Below are positions 9,356 through 17,866 of a DNA stretch of 64,000 nucleotides, piece after piece. The DNA comes from a virus. Every line of letters begins with the position of its first letter. Within the stretch, counting starts at the first letter, position 1. The stretch lies in the IMG/VR virus record IMGVR_UViG_3300042350_002797, positions 124,001 through 188,000 of that record, one strand, 5' to 3'. The position numbers were made by a program, and so were the translations under genes. The notes below the pieces were generated by a model. The model did no database searches, was not told where the DNA came from, and was given only the letters and a program-made list of their open reading frames with translations.

Positions 9356-10032
9356 TGTATGATATTGTTTTTATAAGCTATCAAGAACCTCATGCTGATA
9401 TAAATTATCAAAATTTATTGGAAAGATTTTCAACAGCAAAACGTGTTCACGGAGTCACCGGAATTCATCAAGCACATATTGAAGCTGCTAAACTTGCGTT
9501 AACAAAGATGTTCTGGGTAGTAGATGGTGATTCACAAGTGTTAGATGATTTTTGTTTTGATTATAAAGTAGAAGAAAAATTTTTAGAACATGTGCATGTG
9601 TGGAGAAGCATTAATCCAATAAACGGTCTTACATACGGATATGGCGGAATTAAATTATTACCTCGTAATTTAACATTATATATGGATATATCTAAACCAG
9701 ATATGACTACTAGCATAAGTAGACATTTCATACCTGTTCAGAAAGTTAGTAATATTACTGCATTTAATACAGATCCTTTTAATACATGGAAAAGTGCGTT
9801 TAGAGAATGTGTTAAATTAAGTAGTAAAGTGATTGATAGGCAGAAATCTAATGAAACAGAAGAAAGATTGCACACTTGGTGCACAGTGGGTAAAGATAAA
9901 TTGTTCGGAAAATATGCAATTCAAGGAGCACATGAAGGTGTAGAATATGGAATAATGAATAAAGGCAATATTGATGCGTTAAAAAAGATAAACGATTTCG
10001 AATGGTTAAAGGAACGATTTAATGGAAATTAA
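9355..10032 (+). CDS. Glycosyltransferase family 2-like protein, 225 aa
   Basis: It is a tandem paralogue of the upstream gene: DIVFISYQEPHADINYQNLL, KRVHGVTGIHQAH, FWVVDGDSQVLDDF and NPINGLTYGYGGIKLLP align in order. The DxD position is DGD. It lacks the extra C-terminal 80 residues of its neighbour. The start ATG overlaps the preceding stop (TAATG), and its end overlaps the next gene by 11 nt. The duplicated pair may act on successive sugars of one chain, but that is inference. Confidence 0.62.
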   Translation: MYDIVFISYQEPHADINYQNLLERFSTAKRVHGVTGIHQAHIEAAKLALTKMFWVVDGDSQVLDDFCFDYKVEEKFLEHVHVWRSINPINGLTYGYGGIKLLPRNLTLYMDISKPDMTTSISRHFIPVQKVSNITAFNTDPFNTWKSAFRECVKLSSKVIDRQKSNETEERLHTWCTVGKDKLFGKYAIQGAHEGVEYGIMNKGNIDALKKINDFEWLKERFNGN

Positions 10033-11125
10033 GGATTTGTTAGACAGGTTTGAATTATTATTTCCCGACAACACAAAAATATCGAACTTACGCAGGTCTT
10101 ACACTGATAAAGATTTCTCCAGCATTTTTAGATTAGTCGAGAACGAAGATTTAAGAAAAGCTGTTATTGAAAAAAATCTACACAGTATTTTTAGATTAAT
10201 TGGAGATAATGAAACAGTTGATGAATTAAGAAAAGCTGTTATCGAAAAAAATTTGCATAGTATTTTTAGATCGATGAATAATTTTAATGATATCGAAGAT
10301 TTAAGAAAAGCAGTCACTGAAGAAAATTTAAATAGCATTTTTAGACTGATCGAGAACGAAGATTTAAGAAAGTCAGTTGTTGAGGAAAATCTACACAGTA
10401 TTTTTAGATTAGTGAATAATGAAGATTTAAGAAAACTATTATTAGAGAATAATTACTGGAGTCTTTGGAAATTGTTATCGAAAGAATTAGATACGCAATT
10501 CGTTGCTGCTTTTAAGTATTTTTATTCAGAGAACATTGATTATGATACTGACTGTTTTTCTCAAGGGCAGTTATTAAGTAAAAGATGGTTGATTTCTGAG
10601 TTAAAAAAACTTGATTTAGATTTAGGAACTGTATTTTTATGTGCTGGCTGGTACGCTACTTTAGCTGTTATGATATTTGAAAATAATTTAAAAGTTAATA
10701 AAATTAGAAGTTTTGACATTGATCCTAGCTGTGTTAATATAGCAGAAAGATTTAATAAACCATGGGAAATAGATCAATGGAAATTTAAAGCTGCTACTGC
10801 TGATATTTTAAATTTAAACTATAATAAAACAACATACGAAGTTAACAAACTCGATGGGTCAGAGTTAACATTAACTGATGTTCCTGACACAATAATTAAT
10901 ACTAGTTGTGAACATATAGAAAATTTTAATCAATGGTATGACAGTATACCAAACGGAAAATTACTTGTGCTTCAAACTAATGATTATTTTGGCATTGAAG
11001 ATCACGTAAATTGTGTTAACTCTTTAGACGAATTTTCTGATATGACACCGATGAAAGAATGTTTGTATCGAGGAGAATTAGAATTACCCAAGTATAGGAG
11101 ATTTTTGAGAATTGGATATAAATGA
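10022..11125 (+). CDS. Repeat-fronted SAM methyltransferase-like protein, 367 aa
   Basis: Residues about 31-152 hold five to six repeats of a unit EDLRKAVIEKNLHSIFRLI, separated by variable linkers. The DNA shows the same repetition (roughly 10105-10440), so the array arose by recent tandem duplication. From about residue 190 the protein resembles a Rossmann methyltransferase: GTVFLCAGWYATLAVM in the SAM-loop position, RSFDIDPSCVNIAERF with the acidic ribose-binding residue, and TIINTSCEHIENFNQWYDS. The glycine-rich loop is degenerate (CAGWY), so activity is uncertain. The repeats probably mediate binding. Confidence 0.6.
   Translation: MEIKDLLDRFELLFPDNTKISNLRRSYTDKDFSSIFRLVENEDLRKAVIEKNLHSIFRLIGDNETVDELRKAVIEKNLHSIFRSMNNFNDIEDLRKAVTEENLNSIFRLIENEDLRKSVVEENLHSIFRLVNNEDLRKLLLENNYWSLWKLLSKELDTQFVAAFKYFYSENIDYDTDCFSQGQLLSKRWLISELKKLDLDLGTVFLCAGWYATLAVMIFENNLKVNKIRSFDIDPSCVNIAERFNKPWEIDQWKFKAATADILNLNYNKTTYEVNKLDGSELTLTDVPDTIINTSCEHIENFNQWYDSIPNGKLLVLQTNDYFGIEDHVNCVNSLDEFSDMTPMKECLYRGELELPKYRRFLRIGYK
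10105..10440 (+). repeat. Coding tandem repeats (DLRKAVIEKNLHSIFRL units)
   Basis: Copies of GATTTAAGAAAAGC/T followed by a short spacer and an AG(C/T)ATTTTTAGA-type core recur five to six times in frame, with unit lengths of about 54 to 84 nt. Copies differ mainly at third positions and in linker length, which argues for duplication followed by drift. Copy number may vary between related phages. Confidence 0.75.
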
Positions 11126-11336
11126 TTTCGATTTAAGAACTCTTCAGAAAGAATCTGCAAGGGCGTTATCTGCCATGGAGGCTACAAATAACAACATCTT
11201 TAAATTTAATCAACAAGCTCATCACGACAGTCAGAACTGGTACAAAGCAGTTATTAAATGGTATATTGATGAGTACGGAGGATTACCCAGTCAAGTAGGT
11301 CCAGGTAAAAATGTAAATTTGGTGTATGATAATTGA
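11112..11336 (+). CDS. Small unknown protein, 74 aa
   Basis: The predicted start is TTG at 11112, with AGGAG at 11096-11100; it overlaps the upstream gene by 14 nt. No ATG upstream fits, and the first internal ATG would leave only about 53 residues. The sequence is helical and rich in Gln, Asn and His, ending GGLPSQVGPGKNVNLVYDN. No family was recognised. It is followed by a TGATG junction and stands just ahead of the radical SAM genes. A small substrate or partner protein is conceivable but there is no direct evidence. Confidence 0.5.
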   Translation: MDINDFDLRTLQKESARALSAMEATNNNIFKFNQQAHHDSQNWYKAVIKWYIDEYGGLPSQVGPGKNVNLVYDN

Positions 11337-11704
11337 TGTTAGAATTTGTTAAACCTTTAAAGATTTATTTGTTTAAAGAAACTAATGAAGTTAGTTTCAG
11401 TATACTTGTGAGCCCTAATAGCGTCAATACGTATATTTTAAAAGTAACAGAATTTGAAAAAATTTTAGAATTATGGGATAAAAAAGGCGGAGCAGAAATA
11501 CGCACAGATACTGCATCATGGCATATACAATATAAAACAAGAGGCCCAAGACCTGAATCTAAAATTGTATCTTATGTTAGAATAGCTATATATTATAAAG
11601 ATCAATCATTTCATTATAGAGTTGATTATAATGAAATGATTGAAATATCTAAAGATTATTTTTATCAAAAAAATAATAAAATGTATTGGGATAAAGATCA
11701 ATGA
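11336..11704 (+). CDS. Unknown protein, 122 aa
   Basis: No family was recognised. The ATG at 11336 overlaps the preceding stop (TGATG). The sequence is beta-rich with many lysines and aromatic residues and has no Cys motif, signal peptide or membrane segment. It overlaps the following radical SAM gene by 4 nt, so it is translationally coupled to the enzyme block. Confidence 0.55.
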   Translation: MLEFVKPLKIYLFKETNEVSFSILVSPNSVNTYILKVTEFEKILELWDKKGGAEIRTDTASWHIQYKTRGPRPESKIVSYVRIAIYYKDQSFHYRVDYNEMIEISKDYFYQKNNKMYWDKDQ

Positions 11705-12963
11705 CAGACCGAGACGAATTTATAGAAAGATTTTCTCCTGCTAAACACCCGACAATGTGTCTTTTGCCCTTTATGCATTTTAGTACAGAAACTAGTGGTG
11801 AAATTAAACTGTGTTGTGAAGCAAGACCTAATATAGATATTAATTTAGTAGATGGAAGATCTAAAAAAATAATAGAAATTTTTAACAACGAATACTATAA
11901 CACTGCTAGAAAAAAGTTAATTAACGGAGAAAAAATACCAGAATGTAATTCTTGTTGGTTCAAAGAAAAACAAGGATTTAAATCTAAAAGATTAGAGGAG
12001 TGGGAAGTATTTTACAAACATAACAAAAGTACTTTACCTACAGATTTTTTTCAGTGGGAAAAACGTGGAACTGATTTAATACCAACTTATTATAATTTAC
12101 AAGTTGCAAGAACTTGTAATTATGCTTGTATTATGTGTTCTACTGATTGGAGCTCTCTTATAACTTCTATAGGACAAAAAATGGGAGTAGAAAAAAGAAC
12201 CATGTTGATGAATCAACGTTGGTGGACACTTACTCCAGCGCAATCTCAGTTAGATAAGAGCGAAATATTTTGGCAAGGATTAAAAGAAATAGTTAGTAAA
12301 CTTGAATATCTTTATGTAACAGGAGGGGAACCATTTATAATAAAACCTTTGTGGGAATTTATAAATTATCTCGTAGAAAAAGATTATGCGAAAAATATAG
12401 TATTTTGGTGTAACACTAATACTTCTCAGTTTACTGAACATCAACTTTTTCTATTAAAACAGTTTAAACGTGTAGAATTAAATCTAAGTATAGATGCATA
12501 CGGAGAACTTAATGAATATCTTCGAACAAGTTCAAATTGGAATGACATTGAGAACAATATCAATTTAGCTATTAAAAATGTTAGCAGTAATTTTTATTTA
12601 ACATTGGTGCCAGTAGTAAGCGGATTAAATATAAGATATTTGCATGAACTAATTTATTGGTGGAGAAACAAAGTAGGACAAAATAATCGTTGCGCGATAA
12701 ACCCTATTCTATTAGTAGCCCCAAGATCAATGTCAACAAATGTACTACCGAAGAAGTACATTGATGAAATAAAAAAATCTTTAACAACCGCGATTCAGGA
12801 TTGTAAATTAGATTCTGAATCAAATTTTGAAAATGTCTTCAATTTATTAGATAATCATGAATTTAGTTATAGAGCTAGCACCAAGTTAAAAGAAGAATTT
12901 GAATATTTTAAAGAAGCTGTAAATAAAGATTATTTTACAAAGTTTAATTATTTGTTTGAATGA
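11701..12963 (+). CDS. Radical SAM protein with N-terminal twitch-like cysteine region, 420 aa
   Basis: The radical SAM cluster motif is RTCNYACIMCS (CX3CX2C, about residue 138). GGEP occurs in YVTGGEPFII. Upstream of the core, the first 90 residues hold extra cysteines: MCLLPFMHFSTETSGEIKLC, then CNSCW. This matches the auxiliary-cluster region of twitch/SPASM enzymes, here placed at the N-terminus. Such enzymes often modify peptides or sugars by radical chemistry. It belongs to a run of three radical SAM genes with a 2OG oxygenase. Substrate unknown. Confidence 0.8.
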   Translation: MTDRDEFIERFSPAKHPTMCLLPFMHFSTETSGEIKLCCEARPNIDINLVDGRSKKIIEIFNNEYYNTARKKLINGEKIPECNSCWFKEKQGFKSKRLEEWEVFYKHNKSTLPTDFFQWEKRGTDLIPTYYNLQVARTCNYACIMCSTDWSSLITSIGQKMGVEKRTMLMNQRWWTLTPAQSQLDKSEIFWQGLKEIVSKLEYLYVTGGEPFIIKPLWEFINYLVEKDYAKNIVFWCNTNTSQFTEHQLFLLKQFKRVELNLSIDAYGELNEYLRTSSNWNDIENNINLAIKNVSSNFYLTLVPVVSGLNIRYLHELIYWWRNKVGQNNRCAINPILLVAPRSMSTNVLPKKYIDEIKKSLTTAIQDCKLDSESNFENVFNLLDNHEFSYRASTKLKEEFEYFKEAVNKDYFTKFNYLFE

Positions 12964-12964
12964 A

Positions 12965-14137
12965 ATGATATATCAATATAACGAAATAAAAACAGTGCAT
13001 TTAGAAGTTACAGATAGTTGTAACGCTGCTTGTCCAATGTGTGCAAGAAATATCAATGGAGGAGAGGATAATCCTCAATTGCCTAATACAGAATTATTTT
13101 TAGAAGATATAAAAAAAATATTTTCTGTTGATTTTATTAATCAACTAGATAGGATCTACATGTGCGGCAATTATGGGGATCCTATTGCTGCTCGTGATAC
13201 ATTAGAGATTTTTCAATATTTTCGAAATATTAGTTCTAAAATAAATTTAAGTATGCACACGAATGGCAGTGCTAAAAAACCTGACTGGTGGAAAAAACTA
13301 GCAGAAATTATAGGAAATAATGGATATGTTGTGTTTAGTATTGACGGGCTCGAGGATACTAATCATCTTTATAGACAAAATACTATATGGTCAAAAATTA
13401 TGGAAAATGCTCAGGCGTTTATATCTGCTGGTGGGCAAGCAAGATGGGATTACATTGTATTTGAACATAATCAACATCAAGTCGATGATGCTAAAATTTT
13501 AAGTGAGCAAATGGGTTTTAAAAAATTTCAGTTTAAAAAATCGGCAAGATTTTTTAGTAATGTTTCTGGCGCTACTAAAGATGCACATCAGGCTGCTAAT
13601 AGGAAAGGTCAAACAACATTATTAAAGCCTCCTACTGAAGAAAAATACAAAAATAGTTCTTTAGTCGAGTTAAGTAAGATTGATAAAATAGAAGATGCGA
13701 TTGATTTTGTTCCTAATACTGCAAAGGAAGTTGTTCTTGTACAGACAGTACAGAAATTTAATAGCGACCCTGATAAGAAAAAACCAATGGAAAAATATTG
13801 GGACGAAGTGCCTATACGTTGTAAAGTTTCAGAAGAAAAAAGTCTTTACATATCTGCTGAAGGCATAGTTCAGCCTTGCTGCTGGACAGCTGGCCAAATG
13901 TATGTTTGGTATTGGTTACCAGGAGGTTCTCAAATTTGGAAAGCAATAAATCAAATAGGCAAAGAAAAGCTAAATGCAAAAAAATACGATTTAGAATCTA
14001 TTGTAAATGGATTATATTTTCAAGATATAATTCCCAATAGTTGGAAAAAGTCTAGTTGTGCAGAAGGTAAGCTACAAGTTTGTGCTAAGACTTGCGGTGT
14101 TAAAAATGACATGTTTAATGATCAGTTCTCTAAATAA
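12965..14137 (+). CDS. Radical SAM/SPASM-like protein, 390 aa
   Basis: The N-terminal VTDSCNAACPMCARN is a CX3CX2C radical SAM motif. The usual GGEP is replaced by CGNYGDPIAA. The C-terminal region has further cysteines (EGIVQPCCWTAGQ, SSCAEGKLQVCAKTCG) as in SPASM auxiliary clusters. The ATG at 12965 lies 1 nt after the upstream stop; an in-frame TTG at 12956 would overlap it. Unlike its neighbours at 11701 and 14154, the auxiliary cysteines are C-terminal, so the three enzymes are not simple duplicates. Substrate unknown. Confidence 0.8.
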   Translation: MIYQYNEIKTVHLEVTDSCNAACPMCARNINGGEDNPQLPNTELFLEDIKKIFSVDFINQLDRIYMCGNYGDPIAARDTLEIFQYFRNISSKINLSMHTNGSAKKPDWWKKLAEIIGNNGYVVFSIDGLEDTNHLYRQNTIWSKIMENAQAFISAGGQARWDYIVFEHNQHQVDDAKILSEQMGFKKFQFKKSARFFSNVSGATKDAHQAANRKGQTTLLKPPTEEKYKNSSLVELSKIDKIEDAIDFVPNTAKEVVLVQTVQKFNSDPDKKKPMEKYWDEVPIRCKVSEEKSLYISAEGIVQPCCWTAGQMYVWYWLPGGSQIWKAINQIGKEKLNAKKYDLESIVNGLYFQDIIPNSWKKSSCAEGKLQVCAKTCGVKNDMFNDQFSK

Positions 14138-14153
14138 CGTTAAATAATCTACC

Positions 14154-15557
14154 ATGAAAAAATATCCATCAGACACATTCTGTATTCTACCTTGGATACA
14201 TTTAAGTACAAGACCCGACGGTAGTATGCGAGTTTGCTGCACTGCTAATGCTAGTGGTGTTGGCTCAACTAATGACGAAACCGGTGGCCATGTCGGAATT
14301 TTAAAAACTGAAGAAGGAAAGCCTGCTAATTTAAATGTAAGCGATTTACAATCAGGTTGGAATAGCACTTACATGAAAAATGTAAGAAAAATTATGTTGG
14401 CAAATGGCAAACCTGAAAGTTGTTCAAAGTGTTATAAAGAAGAAGATTCCGGACATTTAAGTAAGCGTCAATGGGAAACTAATTATTGGGCACAGCGAGT
14501 GAATATTGATCAGTTAGTTGCACAAACTACAGACGACGGACAGGTTCCTCCAAACTTGAAATATATTGATTTAAGATTTGGATCTAAATGTCAATTAGCT
14601 TGTGTCATGTGCTCTCCTCATGATAGTAGTGGTTGGATTCCTGAATGGAATAAAATTTATCCTATAGTACAAAATAAAGAATTAAGTAAAACAATGGCTT
14701 GGGAAAATAAAGGCAGTGTTAATGGATCTAGTTTTAACTGGCATAAAAACAATCCTGTATTTTGGCAGCAGTTTAATGAACAAATACCTAACATGCAGCA
14801 ATTATACTTTGCCGGAGGTGAGCCATTAATTATTGACGAACATTACGACATTTTAGAAGAATGTATAAGACAAGGCCATGCTAAAAATTTAGAAGTAAGA
14901 TATAATAGTAACGGAATAGAGTGGAGAGAAGATTTATTCGATTTATGGAAAGAATTTAAGCTTGTAAGATTTCATTATAGTGTAGATGCCATAGGTAAGA
15001 AAAATGATTACATAAGATATCCCAGTGACTGGAAAAGAACAGAAGAAGTGTTTAGAATTCTGGATAATGAAACATCAAATAATGTAGAAGTGACTGTTGC
15101 TTGTGCAGTACAAGCGTTAAACATTTATTATATTCCTGAATTTATAAAATGGAAACTAGAACAAAATTATAAAAAAATTAATATGTGGCCTTTTGGAGCA
15201 GGAGGAATAAACCATCATTTTGTATATTGGCCTGCACATTTAAATGTAAAAATATTGCCTCGGTGGTTCAAAGATAAGTGCGAACAACATTACGAAGAAT
15301 TTATTCCTTGGTGGACAGAAAATTGGGAATTAGGAATTCCTTCGTGGTACAAAGGAAAAATTACTAAAGAACAGTGGATTAATGCAGAATACGGAATTAA
15401 AAGATTACGTGGTATGATTAAATTTATGAAGTCAGAAGATTGGAGTAATAGACTTCCTGAAACTGCTGAATACTTAAAACTACTAGATCAACAAAGAAAT
15501 TTAAAATTTGAAGATATTTTTACAGAAATGAAAGGAGTATTCGATGGAATACATTAA
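14154..15557 (+). CDS. Radical SAM protein with N-terminal twitch-like cysteine region, 467 aa
   Basis: The protein starts like that at 11701: FCILPWIHLSTRPDGSMRVC followed by CCTA and CSKCYKEE, an N-terminal auxiliary-cluster region. The radical SAM motif is SKCQLACVMCSPHDSSGW and the glycine-rich motif YFAGGEPLII. It is therefore a paralogue of 11701-12963, with a longer C-terminal part rich in Trp. Its end overlaps the 2OG oxygenase gene by 14 nt, so the two products are likely made together. Reaction and substrate are unknown. Confidence 0.8.
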   Translation: MKKYPSDTFCILPWIHLSTRPDGSMRVCCTANASGVGSTNDETGGHVGILKTEEGKPANLNVSDLQSGWNSTYMKNVRKIMLANGKPESCSKCYKEEDSGHLSKRQWETNYWAQRVNIDQLVAQTTDDGQVPPNLKYIDLRFGSKCQLACVMCSPHDSSGWIPEWNKIYPIVQNKELSKTMAWENKGSVNGSSFNWHKNNPVFWQQFNEQIPNMQQLYFAGGEPLIIDEHYDILEECIRQGHAKNLEVRYNSNGIEWREDLFDLWKEFKLVRFHYSVDAIGKKNDYIRYPSDWKRTEEVFRILDNETSNNVEVTVACAVQALNIYYIPEFIKWKLEQNYKKINMWPFGAGGINHHFVYWPAHLNVKILPRWFKDKCEQHYEEFIPWWTENWELGIPSWYKGKITKEQWINAEYGIKRLRGMIKFMKSEDWSNRLPETAEYLKLLDQQRNLKFEDIFTEMKGVFDGIH

Positions 15558-16446
15558 TGATTTTAGAAGAGAGCATTATATGCTGCCCATGGATCATCCT
15601 ATTGCTATTGAAAACATGCGTAGGCATATTAGTCGTGCAGATAAATCCAGTGATCCTATGTTTTCTAAAGAGGAACTAGATTGGATTTGGAAATTTGCCT
15701 TTGCCGGCGGCAAAGAAGTAAGAATGAATAAAAATGGAACAGTATTAGTTGCCGGACAACTGCACGAAGTGTATTTAAAATTTAAAGACAGGATTGATAG
15801 TTGTTTAGGCATCGACGCAGGAAAGAGTCCTCAAGTAGGCGGAAATTATTTTATTACTCCTCAGCAATACGGATTGCATAATGATAGTATACGTCCAGAA
15901 GATTTTACTACTACATTTAATAAAATACCTTTAAATCACGAACAAAGAAAATACACTTGTTGGAAAAATTGGCTTCTTCCTTTATGGATAGGCACACATT
16001 TAGAAGAAGAAGATGGCGGGCAAATCGTGTTTTTTGATCAAAGACATATCGATTGGGCGCATGTATATAATGGTGGCGGGCTTGTACCTAATATTGCCAG
16101 TGTTTACAAAATCACAACTGATTATACAGAATTACAATTTCATGATGGTCAAGGAAATGTAATTTCTAAAGAGAACAATGCAGTTCCTTTTGACAAAGCA
16201 GTTTTTAATCAAGTAATGAATACACCTTATGAACGCCTGCGAGGATTAAGTGCAGAAACTATTTTAGATTGGGAACCAGGAAAACCAATGTGGTTCGATG
16301 CTGTGCAATTACATAATACCAATGAAGGCACTAAAACTAAAGGAAAAAAGTTATGGAATGCTAAAATGGGATTACTATTAACTTTTTTAATCGAGTTAGA
16401 CGACGATTTGCTTTTAGAATGGCGCAGAGAACAATCCAAAATGTAA
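15544..16446 (+). CDS. 2OG-Fe(II) oxygenase-like protein, 300 aa
   Basis: A double-stranded beta-helix dioxygenase is suggested by the HxD motif in QYGLHNDSIRPEDF (about residue 117) and a distal histidine in MWFDAVQLHNTNEGTK (about residue 258). These fit the facial triad of 2-oxoglutarate/Fe(II) enzymes. The gene overlaps the upstream radical SAM gene by 14 nt and its stop is immediately adjacent to the convergent SGNH-like gene. It probably hydroxylates a small molecule or side chain in the same pathway. Family call moderately sure, substrate unknown. Confidence 0.65.
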   Translation: MEYINDFRREHYMLPMDHPIAIENMRRHISRADKSSDPMFSKEELDWIWKFAFAGGKEVRMNKNGTVLVAGQLHEVYLKFKDRIDSCLGIDAGKSPQVGGNYFITPQQYGLHNDSIRPEDFTTTFNKIPLNHEQRKYTCWKNWLLPLWIGTHLEEEDGGQIVFFDQRHIDWAHVYNGGGLVPNIASVYKITTDYTELQFHDGQGNVISKENNAVPFDKAVFNQVMNTPYERLRGLSAETILDWEPGKPMWFDAVQLHNTNEGTKTKGKKLWNAKMGLLLTFLIELDDDLLLEWRREQSKM

Positions 16447-17166
16447 TTACAAGTAGGGGAGAATTTTAGGAACGATTAAATTCTCCGCTACTACTCTGTT
16501 ACCTTCATTGTCAAAATGATGTCCGTTGTCGTAAATAAACTTATTAAAATTTTCTTTTAATTCTGTTTGAACATCAAAATCTACAATAGAATTTATAAAT
16601 TCATTAAACAAAACATGGTGAACTTCCCAATGAGGAGTGCAGTGAGTGTATATTAAATGCGGTATAGAGCACTGTTCTAATATTTTTTTAATCGCACACA
16701 TATATGAAAAATAAATACTTTGATCATCACAGTCATACAAATAACTGTTTTTGGCTATTTCTTTATATCTTGATGCACGTTGCGGCCAAAAAGCATTAAT
16801 GATTTGTTCATAGTTTGGATTCCAAAATACAAAATTATCTCTTACCGACATATCACATTTGTAAATATTTTGATATGTTTCGCTAAAGGTCCACTTTAAT
16901 TGTTTAGAATTTATTCTAATATGTTTTCTTCTATCGTTGGTAATTTGAAATATGATAAAATCGTAATTATTTTTTATTTCAGATTTAAGTATTTCAAATT
17001 GAGTACCAATATCGCACCCTCCGTGCGCTGCACTGTAGTATCTAACATTAATCGAATTTTCTTTTAAGACGTCCACTACATTTTCAGGAATACCATGTTT
17101 TCCTTCGTGATTGTATTGACTAAAACTACAACCTAGATGTAATATTTTCTTTATATGTTTTTTCAT
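16447..17166 (-). CDS. SGNH/GDSL-like hydrolase, 239 aa
   Basis: The N-terminal LHLGCSFSQYN has Ser in the GDS position after a beta strand, IIFQITNDRR supplies an ND block, and DNGHHFDNEGNRVVAE gives a DxxH-type C-terminal block. These are the landmarks of SGNH hydrolases, which include carbohydrate esterases. The gene is convergent with the plus-strand oxygenase, with adjoining stops, and its start overlaps the upstream gene by 41 nt. A role in deacylating or tailoring a glycan is plausible from context only. Confidence 0.6.
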   Translation of the reverse strand: MKKHIKKILHLGCSFSQYNHEGKHGIPENVVDVLKENSINVRYYSAAHGGCDIGTQFEILKSEIKNNYDFIIFQITNDRRKHIRINSKQLKWTFSETYQNIYKCDMSVRDNFVFWNPNYEQIINAFWPQRASRYKEIAKNSYLYDCDDQSIYFSYMCAIKKILEQCSIPHLIYTHCTPHWEVHHVLFNEFINSIVDFDVQTELKENFNKFIYDNGHHFDNEGNRVVAENLIVPKILPYL

Positions 17167-17866
17167 AGCTTTCTATAATTAAATTTCTGTAGTTTCTATA
17201 TTGTTGAATAGGCCACCCATGAATAATCATGTGTATTCTAGGAGTGAAACTATTATTCCAAACTGCATGAACTGTACTAATATCAATTAACCTAACATCT
17301 CCAGGACTCCATGGAATAAGACCATAATTTTCCATTCCAAAATTACAGTCTTCTGGATTATTTAACGCAATATTAATTGCTTGTAATTTTCTTTTATCAT
17401 TATCTTTATGAGGCATAATATAACCTCCAGGTTCCAATAACATAAAACGAACTCTGAGAAATTTATCTAAAAATGAGTTTTGTTTTAGCCAAGAAGTTGT
17501 AATCGGACATTTATCTGCAATTTCAGTCCAATGATAATCAGGAAGATCTTTTAAATTTTCGTATTGATCGTCGCCTTGTGTTATATGTTTTCCTCGACCA
17601 TGAATTACCAGACTTTTCCAACCTTTATGAGACTCGCCTTCTTCCCTGTGGGAATAAAATTCTTCTAATAATTTAAGAGATTCTTGATACATCTCTTGAT
17701 ACGGTATAGATATGTTTAATTTTAGACTTCGTAGGTTAGACTCTTCGATTATCCATTTATACTGATCGTCGGCACTAAAATTTAGAGGTATCGATTCTAG
17801 GTTGTAATAATGTTTCTCTAACTTCCTTTTTTCGAAGAACTTTGAGATATTCTGTATAGTACTCAT
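17126..17866 (-). CDS. Aspartyl/asparaginyl beta-hydroxylase-like 2OG oxygenase, 246 aa
   Basis: The protein contains GGYIMPHKDNDKRK (HxD-type metal site) and later STVHAVWNNSFTPRIHMIIH, giving the distal His and the Arg that binds 2-oxoglutarate. This order fits the aspartyl/asparaginyl beta-hydroxylase family. The ATG at 17866 is preferred because GGAGA lies 10 nt upstream; an earlier in-frame ATG at 17929 would overlap the upstream gene by 155 nt. Even so, the chosen start overlaps it by 92 nt in another frame, which is unusually long. Substrate unknown. Confidence 0.65.
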   Translation of the reverse strand: MSTIQNISKFFEKRKLEKHYYNLESIPLNFSADDQYKWIIEESNLRSLKLNISIPYQEMYQESLKLLEEFYSHREEGESHKGWKSLVIHGRGKHITQGDDQYENLKDLPDYHWTEIADKCPITTSWLKQNSFLDKFLRVRFMLLEPGGYIMPHKDNDKRKLQAINIALNNPEDCNFGMENYGLIPWSPGDVRLIDISTVHAVWNNSFTPRIHMIIHGWPIQQYRNYRNLIIESYEKTYKENITSRL

